Origin: Lachnospiraceae bacterium UBA2860
GTDB taxonomy: Bacteria; Bacillota; Clostridia; Lachnospirales; Lachnospiraceae
Assembly (NCBI GenBank): GCA_002350625.1
Contig: DEFE01000039.1
Span: 498 to 22,395 of the forward strand
Direction of reading: 5' to 3'
DNA: 21,898 nucleotides
The notes under the pieces were generated by a model. The model was not told where the DNA came from and searched no databases. It saw only the letters and a list, made by a program, of their open reading frames with translations. Made by a program: the position numbers and the translations under genes. Numbering within the stretch: the first letter of the stretch is position 1; the number at the start of each line of letters is the position of its first letter. Below, in pieces: positions 13,554-21,763 of this stretch.

Positions 13554-14447
13554 TTAAGCCGCTGTGCGCGGTGCGCGCCGCACGTTGAAGATCGCGGCGC
13601 TCACAGGGCTTTTAATCCCTTTTTCATTAATGAAAACTGCTTTGATACGATTTGTGCCTACCTGAAGCGGGATGGAATCTTCATAGAGAAGACTCGTCTC
13701 GTCAGGTTCACTCCAGTCGACAGTGTAGTAGATGCTCCCTTTGCCGGAGCACGTCAGGGTCAGCAAGGTGCCAAAAGCATAAGTATCGCCGTTCATAAGA
13801 CTCATCTCGGGCGCTTCCGCCACATACGCGCCGTAATCTTCAAGGAGCGACGGGTCGCGGCTGCGCTGAAGAAGAGACGCGATCTCTTCATAGGCTTCGT
13901 CCTTTTCCAGACAGTAGATCAGTCTGTCGTAGATCGTGCGCGAAGAGGAACGGGTCAAAAGCTCATAGAGGATGGCCTCTGCGTCCTCATACCTTCCGGT
14001 GTCCCGCATAATCTCACTCTTCATGAGCGGGAGCTCGAGAGAGTTCTCGGGCATCACGGCTTCTGCCTCCATGAGACACTGCAGCGCAAGATCACTTTGC
14101 CCGACTTCGAGCGCAGCTGCCGCTTTTCTCATAAGCAGTCCGTAGTTCGCGCTGTCATTGCGCATTATGAGGAGAACCGCACCGATGGTCAGTGCGGCGG
14201 TTAGTCCGATGACGATCGCGGCACAGATCAAAAAGGTGCCGGGCTTTATTCTGTTTTCTTTGCGCTTTTCGATTTCCGCAAGTTCTCTTTCCTTCTGCTG
14301 CCGCAGCAGTTCCTCTTCCTCCATGCGCTTCTTTGCGCGCTGCATGTCGACAGAACTGTATTCGGGCACGAGGAAGACTTCTTCCCCGCAGAAAGGACAG
14401 TACAGTTTCCCTTCCGGAATTGCGGAACCGCAGTTTCTGCAAACCAT
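13554..14447 (-). CDS. Zinc-ribbon, single-pass membrane, TPR-like protein with chitobiase-C-like domain
   Basis: I do not know a function for this 297-aa protein. Residues 3-20 form a zinc ribbon (C3-x2-C6, C17-x2-C20). Residues 34-66 are a charged coiled coil, 71-95 a single membrane segment, about 100-205 helical TPR-like repeats, and 212-287 a beta-rich domain resembling the chitobiase/beta-hexosaminidase C-terminal fold (SIYYTVDWSEPDE, then GTNRIKAVFINEKG). With the ribbon inside, the TPR and beta domains would face outside. The ATG lies 4 nt after the ftsK stop, and its GGAG ribosome-binding site overlaps that stop, so translation is coupled to ftsK. A cell-envelope or division-linked role is inferred from position only. 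Confidence 0.85.
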   Translation of the reverse strand: MVCRNCGSAIPEGKLYCPFCGEEVFLVPEYSSVDMQRAKKRMEEEELLRQQKERELAEIEKRKENRIKPGTFLICAAIVIGLTAALTIGAVLLIMRNDSANYGLLMRKAAAALEVGQSDLALQCLMEAEAVMPENSLELPLMKSEIMRDTGRYEDAEAILYELLTRSSSRTIYDRLIYCLEKDEAYEEIASLLQRSRDPSLLEDYGAYVAEAPEMSLMNGDTYAFGTLLTLTCSGKGSIYYTVDWSEPDETSLLYEDSIPLQVGTNRIKAVFINEKGIKSPVSAAIFNVRRAPRTAA

Positions 14448-14451
14448 CCGA

Positions 14452-17226
14452 CTACTCCGTGAGCATCATCTCTTCAAATTCTTCCATGGTCATGAGGATC
14501 TTGCGGGGCTTCGTCCCCTCCTCGCCGCCGACCACGCCGGCTTCGCTCAGTTGGTCCATGATGCGGGCCGCGCGGTTGAAGCCGATCTTGAAGGCTCTCT
14601 GTAGCATGCCGATCGAAGCCTTGTCTTTTTCGATGATCAGCCGCGCCGAATCGGCAAAGTACTCATCTCTTCCGTCGTCCGACTGCAGGGAAGCAGTTCC
14701 GGAAACGGAAGCTTCCATCGAGCCGGCGATCCGTTCTTCAACTTCTTTATTATACTCAACATCCTCTGCTTGTGAAGAGAGATAATTGACGACATCCGTG
14801 ATTTCGCCGTCGGATACATAGGCGCCCTGCACGCGCGCGGGCTTGGGATAGCCCTGCGGGTAGAACAGCATGTCGCCTTTTCCGAGCAGCTTCTCGGCGC
14901 CGTTCATGTCAAGGATCGTGCGGCTGTCGATGCCGCTCGTCACGGCGAGCGCGATGCGCGAAGGCATATTGGCTTTGATGAGGCCGGTGACGACGTTGAC
15001 GGAAGGCCGCTGCGTCGCGATGATCAGATGGATGCCGGCGGCTCTGGCCAGCTGTGCCAGACGGCAGATCGCGTCCTCCACTTCCGAGGAGGCCACCATC
15101 ATGAGGTCGGCGAGCTCGTCCACGATGACGACGATGCGCGACATCGTATCGATCTTCTCGGCCTCGTCGAGATCCCGGTTCATCTTCTTCACGCGCTCAT
15201 TGTACGAGCGGATGTCCCTGACGCCGGGATAAGACGCAAACTTATTGTATCTCTCCGTCATCTCCTGAACGGCCCAGTTGAGCGCGCCGGCCGCCTTTTT
15301 CGCGTCGGTGACGACGGGGATCAGAAGATGCGGGATGCCGTCATAGATCTTCAGCTCGACGACCTTCGGGTCGATCATGAGGAAGCGCACGTCATCGGGC
15401 GTGCAGCGGAAAAGAATGCTCATGATCAATGTGTTGATACACACGGACTTGCCGGAACCCGTGGCGCCGGCGATGAGCAGATGCGGCATCTTCTCGATGT
15501 CGGTGATGATGGGCCGTCCGCCGATATCCTTGCCGACCGCGAAAGGAATCTTGGCCTTGCTGTCCTGGAACTCCGGACAGTCGATGATTTCGCGCAGCAT
15601 GACCGGCGCGATCTCTTTGTTCGGCACTTCGATGCCTACGGCCGCCTTGCCGGGGATCGGCGCCTCGATGCGGATCTCGGAGGTGGCCAGATTGAGCTTG
15701 ATGTCGTCCTGCAGATTGATGATGCGGCTCACCTTGACGCCCATCTCGGGCTGCAGCTCGTAGCGCGTCACTGTCGGTCCGCGGCTCACGTTGACGACTT
15801 TCACGTTGACGCCGAAATTCTCAAGCGTCTGCTGGAGCTTTTCAGCCGTGTCCATAAGATGCTGCCTGGAATCACCCTTCACGGGCTTCCCGCGCGCGAG
15901 AAGATTCAAGGGAGGCAGCTTAAAGTCAGGCTTTTTAGGCGCTTTCTTTTCGATTTCGGACTGAATGGACGCGATGTCTTTCTGCCGCTCTTCCGGGGTA
16001 GATTCTTTAATCTTCTCCTTCTTCTCCGGCGCAGCGGCGGCTTCCTCCGCCTTCATATTTCCTGCCGGATCCGGCGTGAAAGCGGTCTCCTGTTCTTCGG
16101 ACATGCTCTCGTACGGCTCCGGAAGGCCGCTGATCTCAATGTCGAGTTTATCCTTCGGCGCGGGCTTTTCGGCGCCGCTCACAAAGCTGCCTGCGGGCCT
16201 GATCTCATTGCCGCGGAGGAAGGAAGGCATGGCGAAGACCGTCTCTTCCTCGTCAGCGGGCATGGGCGCCGGTTGCTTCTTCGGCGCGGAAGCACGCATC
16301 TCGGTTTTTGCGGCAGCTGCTGTGCCGCCGGAAGCAGCCGTTTTCTTTGCGCTCTTCTTCTTCGGCGCTTCCTCTTCTCTTGTCAGCGTCACGCGATTCA
16401 GCGGACTTGCACCGTAGTCTTCGTCAAGATCCACATAGTAGTCCGCTTCCTCTTCGCGCCTTTCTCTCTCTCTTCGCGCCTCTTCGCGTTTCAGACGATG
16501 GCGGGCGCGCATGCTGTGCGCCACGGAGCGGCTCCGCAGTCCGAGCGATGTAAAGAGCGGCTTCTGCGTCAGGATGATGGCGGCTATGACAAGACCTGCG
16601 ACAGTAAGGACATAAGCGCCGATCGTGCCGAATGCGAGCCCGAAGACATATGTGACAGCGCCGCCGACGATACCGCCGCCGGTCGAGTCCTCCGAGGAGA
16701 TGCGGTAAAATTCGCTGACCGGAATATCAGAGCGGAAGCCGAGCGTCAGAAGCTGTAAAAAAGCGCACAGAAACACAAACAGGAGGATTCCGCCGAACAT
16801 CTTTCTGCCGATCAGCGCGTTGCGCCTGTTTGCTACAAAGAACGCATATCCGAAAAACAGTGCAAATGGGAAACAGTAGGCCATGAGGCCGAACAGACCG
16901 AACAGCACGCCCTTTACGACACTTCCTGCGGCGCCGCCGATCCCGGCGTTGCTGAGGATAAGAAGAAGCGCCGCGACAGCGGCGACAGCGATGCGGACTT
17001 CCCGCCCGACGCGCTCGTCGGGACGTGCGGCCGCGACCCCGCGGACCTTACCGCTTTTCGGGCTTGCCTTTTTCGCTGAGCTCCGCGTGCCCGTTCCCCT
17101 TCCCGAGGACGCGCGGGTGCTGTTTTTGGAAGAGGCTGCGGGTTTTTTTGCCCCCGTACTCTTCCGCGCGCCGGAACTCTTCGTCCCGGACCGTTTTTTA
17201 GCCGTGGTAGGACTCTTCTGAGCCAT
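14452..17226 (-). CDS. ftsK: DNA translocase FtsK/SpoIIIE
   Basis: This septal ATPase pumps chromosomal DNA through the closing division or sporulation septum. With the chosen start it has 924 aa. Residues 1-75 are a basic Lys/Ser/Ala-rich tail. Four membrane segments lie near 76-93, 104-132, 144-163 and 192-220. A charged Ala/Glu/Lys-rich linker spans about 225-440. The RecA-like motor has Walker A GATGSGKS (587-594) and Walker B VVIVDELADLM (about 699-709), then IIATQRPSVNVVTG. A winged-helix gamma domain at about 855-920 reads KOPS/SRS-type sites in the family. GGGGAG before ATG 17226 decides the start over an in-frame ATG at 17271. FtsK and SpoIIIE cannot be told apart here. Confidence 0.95.
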   Translation of the reverse strand: MAQKSPTTAKKRSGTKSSGARKSTGAKKPAASSKNSTRASSGRGTGTRSSAKKASPKSGKVRGVAAARPDERVGREVRIAVAAVAALLLILSNAGIGGAAGSVVKGVLFGLFGLMAYCFPFALFFGYAFFVANRRNALIGRKMFGGILLFVFLCAFLQLLTLGFRSDIPVSEFYRISSEDSTGGGIVGGAVTYVFGLAFGTIGAYVLTVAGLVIAAIILTQKPLFTSLGLRSRSVAHSMRARHRLKREEARRERERREEEADYYVDLDEDYGASPLNRVTLTREEEAPKKKSAKKTAASGGTAAAAKTEMRASAPKKQPAPMPADEEETVFAMPSFLRGNEIRPAGSFVSGAEKPAPKDKLDIEISGLPEPYESMSEEQETAFTPDPAGNMKAEEAAAAPEKKEKIKESTPEERQKDIASIQSEIEKKAPKKPDFKLPPLNLLARGKPVKGDSRQHLMDTAEKLQQTLENFGVNVKVVNVSRGPTVTRYELQPEMGVKVSRIINLQDDIKLNLATSEIRIEAPIPGKAAVGIEVPNKEIAPVMLREIIDCPEFQDSKAKIPFAVGKDIGGRPIITDIEKMPHLLIAGATGSGKSVCINTLIMSILFRCTPDDVRFLMIDPKVVELKIYDGIPHLLIPVVTDAKKAAGALNWAVQEMTERYNKFASYPGVRDIRSYNERVKKMNRDLDEAEKIDTMSRIVVIVDELADLMMVASSEVEDAICRLAQLARAAGIHLIIATQRPSVNVVTGLIKANMPSRIALAVTSGIDSRTILDMNGAEKLLGKGDMLFYPQGYPKPARVQGAYVSDGEITDVVNYLSSQAEDVEYNKEVEERIAGSMEASVSGTASLQSDDGRDEYFADSARLIIEKDKASIGMLQRAFKIGFNRAARIMDQLSEAGVVGGEEGTKPRKILMTMEEFEEMMLTE

Positions 17227-17249
17227 GAATACTCCCCTCAAATCATGAC

Positions 17250-17285
17250 GCACTTTTGACCCTACTCCCAAAGGAACAAAAGTGC
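17250..17285 (-). promoter_or_regulatory. Stem-loop in the uppP-ftsK gap
   Basis: GCACTTTTG (17250-17258) and CAAAAGTGC (17277-17285) form a perfect 9-bp stem with an 18-nt loop. There is no T-run after it on the minus strand. It may be an attenuator or processing site ahead of ftsK. Confidence 0.45.
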
Positions 17286-17303
17286 AGGATACTTATCTGC
17301 CGA

Positions 17304-18179
17304 TCACAGCACGAAGCTGAGAATGACTGACACGATGCCGACGGCAAAACAGTAATAAGAAAAGCCGTTCAGCTTTCTGACCCGCACAAAGCGAAGCACT
17401 TGCCTGATGGCGAACATACCGGCAGCGAAGGCGGCAGCGCCGCCGACGATGCACAAAAGAAGTGCGCGGCCGACCGGAATGCCCGGCATGACCGGCAGCG
17501 TATACTCCGCGATGAGCGAACCAAAGGAAGCCGGCAGCAGAAGAAGCAGCGATATGCGCACCGCGCTCTGCCTGCTCATGCCGCTTAAAATCCCGCCGCT
17601 TAAGGTGACGGCAAACCGGGATACGCCCGGAAGGACGGACAGGCCCTGCAGGCACCCGATCAGGCACATCTTCCAATATGGAATATCTCTCGGCAGTTCG
17701 TCGCCGGGCCGGATCATCGAAGAGACGAGCAGAAGAATCGCCGTCAGAAGGAATCCCGCTCCCGTGTACATCAGCGACTGTGACATGACCTCGGCGGTCC
17801 TTACAAGCAGCACGCCGATGACGGCCATGGGCAATGAAGCGGCAAGGAGCAGCATGACAAGCTTTCTGTAATTTGTCCGAACGATCTTCGTATAGGCCGG
17901 GTCTTCACCCCTGCGCACGCCCTGCGCGAATATCTTCAGATTTCCGAACAGGTCGCCGATCATCCTGCCGCATTCTATGACAAGACGAAACACATCGCGC
18001 CGCAGCGTGAACACCACGGCAAGCGATGTGCCGATATGCAGAAACAAGTGCAGCGGCAGAGCCCGCACATGAAAACCGATGAGCTTCTCCAAAAGCACCA
18101 TGTGGCCTGAAGAGCTCACCGGAAAGAATTCTATGATGCCCTGCACAAGTCCGAGCACAATCACGATCAAAAGATCCAT
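17304..18179 (-). CDS. uppP: Undecaprenyl-diphosphate phosphatase (UppP/BacA family, variant motif)
   Basis: This integral membrane enzyme removes a phosphate from undecaprenyl diphosphate to recycle the lipid carrier for cell-wall synthesis; high levels give bacitracin resistance. The 291-aa protein has about eight membrane segments. The first conserved motif is QGIIEFFPVSSSGH (13-26), with Glu and the Ser run intact but Ile where Thr is usual. The second is PGVSRFAVT (184-192), keeping Ser187-Arg188 but with Phe-Ala in place of the common Ser-Gly. LHIGT (47-51) also fits. The gene starts 12 nt after yebC with only a weak ribosome-binding site. Family is clear; activity is probable. Confidence 0.9.
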   Translation of the reverse strand: MDLLIVIVLGLVQGIIEFFPVSSSGHMVLLEKLIGFHVRALPLHLFLHIGTSLAVVFTLRRDVFRLVIECGRMIGDLFGNLKIFAQGVRRGEDPAYTKIVRTNYRKLVMLLLAASLPMAVIGVLLVRTAEVMSQSLMYTGAGFLLTAILLLVSSMIRPGDELPRDIPYWKMCLIGCLQGLSVLPGVSRFAVTLSGGILSGMSRQSAVRISLLLLLPASFGSLIAEYTLPVMPGIPVGRALLLCIVGGAAAFAAGMFAIRQVLRFVRVRKLNGFSYYCFAVGIVSVILSFVL

Positions 18180-18191
18180 AGAGTCGTCCCG

Positions 18192-18926
18192 TTACTCCTC
18201 TTCGTCCCAGTTGTGGTAAACGTTCTGCACATCATCGCTGCCGTCGAGCAGGTCAAGGATCTTGTTCAGCGAGGCGATGGCCGCAGGATCTGTCAGAGAG
18301 ACGTAATTCTGCGGGATCATGGTCACTTCGGCTTCCGCCATCGGAATCCCTTCGTCCTCAAGAGCCTTTCTGACAGCTTCAAAAGCGGACGGATCCGTGA
18401 TGATCTCCATGGAGTCTTCCTCTTCGCGGAAATCCTCCGCGCCTGCGTCGAGAGCAAGCATCATGAGGTCGTCCGCGTCGCGGTCGCACTCTTCTCTGTC
18501 AATGATGATCTGGCCTTTCTCGTCGAACATAAAGGATACGCTGCCGGGCGTGCCGATATTGCCGTTTCCTTTGGAGAATGCGCTTCTTACGTCCGCGGCC
18601 GTCCTGTTTTTGTTGTCTGTAAGCGTGCGCACGATAATCGCCACGCCGCCCGGGCCGTAGCCTTCATAAGTCAGAGACTCGTAATTCGCGCCGGAGGTAT
18701 CGCCGGCAGCTTTTTTAATTCCCCTTTCAATCGTGTCGTTGGGGACGTTATTGGCCTTCGCTTTGGCGATGACGGTCGCGAGCTTGAAATTGTTCGAAGG
18801 ATCGGGGCCGCCTTCCTTGACGGCAACGGCGATCTCGCGCCCGATAATCGTAAAGATCTTGCCCTTTGCGGCGTCGTTCTTTTCTTTTTTGTGTTTAATA
18901 TTCGCAAATTTGGAATGTCCGGACAT
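18192..18926 (-). CDS. yebC: YebC/PmpR-family protein
   Basis: The 244-aa cytosolic protein belongs to a conserved family described both as DNA-binding transcriptional regulators and, more recently, as factors easing translation through difficult sequences. The N-terminal signature MSGHSKFANIKHKKEKNDA and the following GKIF/IGREI block are typical, as are YEGYGPGGVAI near 87-97 and the acidic C-terminal domain. AAGGAG before ATG 18926 supports the start. A promoter lies in the end of alr (18964-18992). In many bacteria the gene sits with ruv genes; here it heads a run with uppP and ftsK. Confidence 0.96.
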   Translation of the reverse strand: MSGHSKFANIKHKKEKNDAAKGKIFTIIGREIAVAVKEGGPDPSNNFKLATVIAKAKANNVPNDTIERGIKKAAGDTSGANYESLTYEGYGPGGVAIIVRTLTDNKNRTAADVRSAFSKGNGNIGTPGSVSFMFDEKGQIIIDREECDRDADDLMMLALDAGAEDFREEEDSMEIITDPSAFEAVRKALEDEGIPMAEAEVTMIPQNYVSLTDPAAIASLNKILDLLDGSDDVQNVYHNWDEEE

Positions 18927-18963
18927 ACTTGAACTCCTTCACTCATATTTCTGCTAAATAATT

Positions 18964-18992
18964 AATGTAGCATAATCATGCAAAATAATCAA
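18964..18992 (-). promoter_or_regulatory. Promoter of yebC
   Basis: On the minus strand, TTGATT (18987-18992), 17 bp and TACATT (18964-18969) lie about 38 nt upstream of yebC, with the -35 inside the last codons of alr. Confidence 0.6.
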
Positions 18993-20142
18993 CAGATTCG
19001 ACGAAGGTGCCGCCGCTCAGGTAAAGGCGCGGGACGCGCTTTGAAATATTGCACACGAGCTCGTAATTGAACCTGCCGCTGATGTCTCCGAGCTGCTCCG
19101 CCGTGATCACCTCATCACCCTGGCGGCCGATCAGAACGACTTCATCTCCCACTTTGACATCTTCGATCTGCGTGACGTCAATCATGAACTGATCCATGCA
19201 GATACGCCCTAAAATCGGGGCGCGCTTTCCGCCGACCAGCACATATGCCTTGCCGGACAGCATTCTCGGGTATCCGTCTGCGTATCCGGCCGGCACTGTG
19301 GCCACGCGCGTCTCCCGCTCCGTCACAAAGGTGCCACCGTAGCTGACCGCCCGCCCGGCGGGCAGTGTCTTCACAAAGCTGACGTGTGAGACGAGCCGCA
19401 TGACGGGTTCAAGTCCCTCCATCTCGCCGGCCACTTCATGGGAAGGCATGAGCCCGTAGAGCGTAATGCCGGCGCGCACCATGTCGAGATTCGCTTCCGG
19501 GCAGCGCATGAGCGCAGAGCTGTTGGAGACGTGGCAGACAGCGGGAAGGATGCCGCGCTCCTTCAGCTTGTCGAGGAATTTGCGGTATTTTGCAAACTGG
19601 GCCTCGGCAGGGGCAAACGAAGTTTCATCGGCTCTCGCGAAATGCGTAAAAAGACCTTCGATCGTGATCCCGGGAAGGACGCTGATGTTCTCCACGGCCT
19701 CCACGGCCTCGGGGCACACGTCAAAACCGATGCGGCTCATGCCCGTGTCAACGGCGACGTGAACGATGGCTTTCTTTCCGATCCGCATGGCCTCATCAGA
19801 GATACGGACAGCGTCTTCATAGGTAAACACCGTGATCCGGATATCATGTCTGATGCCGTCTTCATAGGCTTCGGGAAATGTGTAGCCGAGGAGCAGGATC
19901 GGCTTTTTGATGCCCGCTTTCCTGAGATCGACAGCCTCTTCACAGGCCGCACAGGCAAATCCCCAGATATTCTCCCTTCCCTCGATGTGCCGCGCGATCT
20001 GGGTCGCGCCGTGTCCGTAACCGTCGGCCTTAATGACGGCACAGATCTTGGTTCCGTCCGTAATGCGGCCTGTCATGACATCAAGGTTGTTGTCAATGGC
20101 GTCAAGTGAGATCTCTGCGCGGATACGTCTGTAAGGTTTCAT
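18976..20142 (-). CDS. alr: Alanine racemase
   Basis: This PLP enzyme interconverts L- and D-alanine and supplies D-Ala for peptidoglycan. The 388-aa protein has the PLP lysine in AVIKADGYGHG (Lys38), the catalytic tyrosine in SYGGTF (Tyr268), DTGMSRIGF (132-140), the PLP-phosphate-side TLYGLMPS (227-234) and RICMDQFMID (313-322). The ATG overlaps the nnr stop by 4 nt (ATGA). The nnr-alr pairing is common in Firmicutes, often with acpS nearby; acpS is not seen here. Confidence 0.97.
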   Translation of the reverse strand: MKPYRRIRAEISLDAIDNNLDVMTGRITDGTKICAVIKADGYGHGATQIARHIEGRENIWGFACAACEEAVDLRKAGIKKPILLLGYTFPEAYEDGIRHDIRITVFTYEDAVRISDEAMRIGKKAIVHVAVDTGMSRIGFDVCPEAVEAVENISVLPGITIEGLFTHFARADETSFAPAEAQFAKYRKFLDKLKERGILPAVCHVSNSSALMRCPEANLDMVRAGITLYGLMPSHEVAGEMEGLEPVMRLVSHVSFVKTLPAGRAVSYGGTFVTERETRVATVPAGYADGYPRMLSGKAYVLVGGKRAPILGRICMDQFMIDVTQIEDVKVGDEVVLIGRQGDEVITAEQLGDISGRFNYELVCNISKRVPRLYLSGGTFVESVDYFA

Positions 20143-21635
20143 GTCTCATCGTCCTCGATTTCTTTTAGAATACCGGAAAGACCGGCGATGACAGAACGTG
20201 CTGTCATATAGTGCGTGCCTTCCTTTTTGGCGGCGAGATCCCCCGCCGCAGCGTGCAGCGTGACGGCTGCGGGTGCTGCCGCCCGGGGCGCGGTGCCCGC
20301 AGCGATCAGCGCTCCGAGAATGCCGGACAGAACGTCTCCGCATCCTGCCGTTCCCATGCCGCTGTTGCCATTTGCGTTGATATAGATCTTTCCTCCCGGA
20401 CAGGCCGTGATCGTCCGCGCGTCCTTCATGACGAGCGTGAGGTTGTGCGCGTCCGCGAAGTCCGCGGCAAAGCGAAGCGGATGTTCCCTGATGCGGGAGA
20501 CTGTCGTGCCCTGAAGCGCGCACATCTCACCCAGATGCGGCGTGATGACGATCTCACCCGCGTAGTGATCGAGGGCGGAAGCGTCCCCGGACAGCGCGTT
20601 CAGCCCGTCCGCATCGAGGACCAGCGGCAGCGCTGCCGTGGAGAGCACCGTCTTTACGATTCTTACGGCGTCCTCTCCTCTTCCGATCCCGGGACCGCAC
20701 ACCAGTGCGTCCGCCCAGGAAAGAGCCTGCGCAAGAAGAGTCACTGCTTCATCCGCCGTCTGCCAGGCTGAAAGCATGGCCTCCGGCAGCATTTCCTGCA
20801 GGATCTTTCTGTTTGCCTCCGGCGTGAGGATGCGCACCATACCAGCCCCCGCGTGCAGGGCTGCCGCTGCGCTGAGATATGCCGCGCCGCACATGCCCGG
20901 GGAACCGGCGATGAGGAGTACCTTGCCGAAGGTCCCTTTGTGGCCGAAAGGATCTCTGGCCGGAAGCACTTGCCGCAGGTCCTTCTTCTCAAGAACCCGG
21001 ATGTCGGGATCCTGCGCCGGTACGGGCACGCCGATCCGGGCAATGACGATCCCGCCGGCAGCCGCTGCGCCCGGGCAGAGCAAAAGCCCCGGCTTTACGC
21101 GTTCGATCGCAACGGTTATATCCGCGCGCACGGCGGTGCCCATGATCTGCCCCGTGTCCGCGTGTACGCCGCTCGGGACGTCGATGGAGATCGTCCTTGC
21201 CTTCGCAGCATTCATGGCTTCTATGATGCCCGCATAAGGCTCACGGACGTCCCGCGTGATGCCGATGCCGAGCAGCGCGTCTACGATGACAGAGGCTTCT
21301 TTTATGGAAGCATGGAGATCGTCCGAAAAAGGAACGCCGAGCTTCCTTAAGATCCCGGCCTGTGCCTTCGTCTCCTCCGTCATATGGGCGGGATCGCCCG
21401 CGGCAAAAACAGTCACCGCTCTGCCCTCGAGGTGCAGGATCCGGGCGCAGGCATAGCCATCCCCGCCGTTGTTTCCCGTGCCGCAGACGACGAGCACCGG
21501 TCCGTCCGTCTTCATCACCTCAAGTGAGACGGCGTACGCGGCGCGCTCCATGAGCACGGCGGAAGGGATGCCGATGTCTTCGATCGCGTGCGCGTCGCAC
21601 GCCTTCATCTGCTTTGCCGTAAGGACTTCAAGCAT
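20139..21635 (-). CDS. nnr: Bifunctional NAD(P)H-hydrate epimerase / ADP-dependent NAD(P)H-hydrate dehydratase
   Basis: The enzyme repairs hydrated NADH and NADPH: the N-terminal part epimerises R to S hydrate, and the C-terminal part dehydrates the S form. In 498 aa, the YjeF_N half (about 1-210) shows GTGNNGGDGYACARIL (52-67), DALLGIG (119-125) and IDVPSG (151-156). The ribokinase-like half (about 220-495) shows HKGTFGKVLLIAGSPGMCGA (232-251), DADGLNAL (341-348), ITPHLGEM (364-371) and GTAGCGDVLSGILGAL (428-443) for nucleotide binding and catalysis. Both sites look intact. The ribosome-binding site before ATG 21635 is weak (GAGAGG). Confidence 0.96.
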   Translation of the reverse strand: MLEVLTAKQMKACDAHAIEDIGIPSAVLMERAAYAVSLEVMKTDGPVLVVCGTGNNGGDGYACARILHLEGRAVTVFAAGDPAHMTEETKAQAGILRKLGVPFSDDLHASIKEASVIVDALLGIGITRDVREPYAGIIEAMNAAKARTISIDVPSGVHADTGQIMGTAVRADITVAIERVKPGLLLCPGAAAAGGIVIARIGVPVPAQDPDIRVLEKKDLRQVLPARDPFGHKGTFGKVLLIAGSPGMCGAAYLSAAAALHAGAGMVRILTPEANRKILQEMLPEAMLSAWQTADEAVTLLAQALSWADALVCGPGIGRGEDAVRIVKTVLSTAALPLVLDADGLNALSGDASALDHYAGEIVITPHLGEMCALQGTTVSRIREHPLRFAADFADAHNLTLVMKDARTITACPGGKIYINANGNSGMGTAGCGDVLSGILGALIAAGTAPRAAAPAAVTLHAAAGDLAAKKEGTHYMTARSVIAGLSGILKEIEDDET

Positions 21636-21658
21636 ATCTGGATTTCGCCTCTCTTTTA

Positions 21659-21687
21659 TGTTTATGACAGGGGATTACCCTTGCCAA
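21659..21687 (-). promoter_or_regulatory. Weak candidate promoter of nnr
   Basis: On the minus strand, TTGGCA (21682-21687), 17 bp and TAAACA (21659-21664) lie just upstream of nnr. The -35 is good and the -10 poor. The stretch 21640-21726 is AT-richer than its surroundings and shows no gene. Confidence 0.3.
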
Positions 21688-21726
21688 ATTAAAAGTGATC
21701 CTTGATTAATCAGGCATTGTTTTCTG

Positions 21727-21759
21727 CTAAGAGGTAAAGCCACGCAGCTTCCGCCACAC
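21727..21759 (-). CDS. Possible 10-codon micro-ORF with strong ribosome-binding site
   Basis: A GTG at 21759 opens a 10-aa frame (MWRKLRGFTS-stop). It follows AGGAGGTGA by about 6 nt; the stop of the upstream frame lies in that same TGA. The spacing is right for translation, but the product is so short that a remnant of a deleted gene, or a leader peptide, is as likely as a real peptide. Confidence 0.25.
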   Translation of the reverse strand: MWRKLRGFTS

Positions 21760-21763
21760 GTCC

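Noticed and set aside
15028..16758. 576-codon plus-strand open frame opposite ftsK
   Set aside because: Antisense shadow; FtsK motifs are intact on the other strand.
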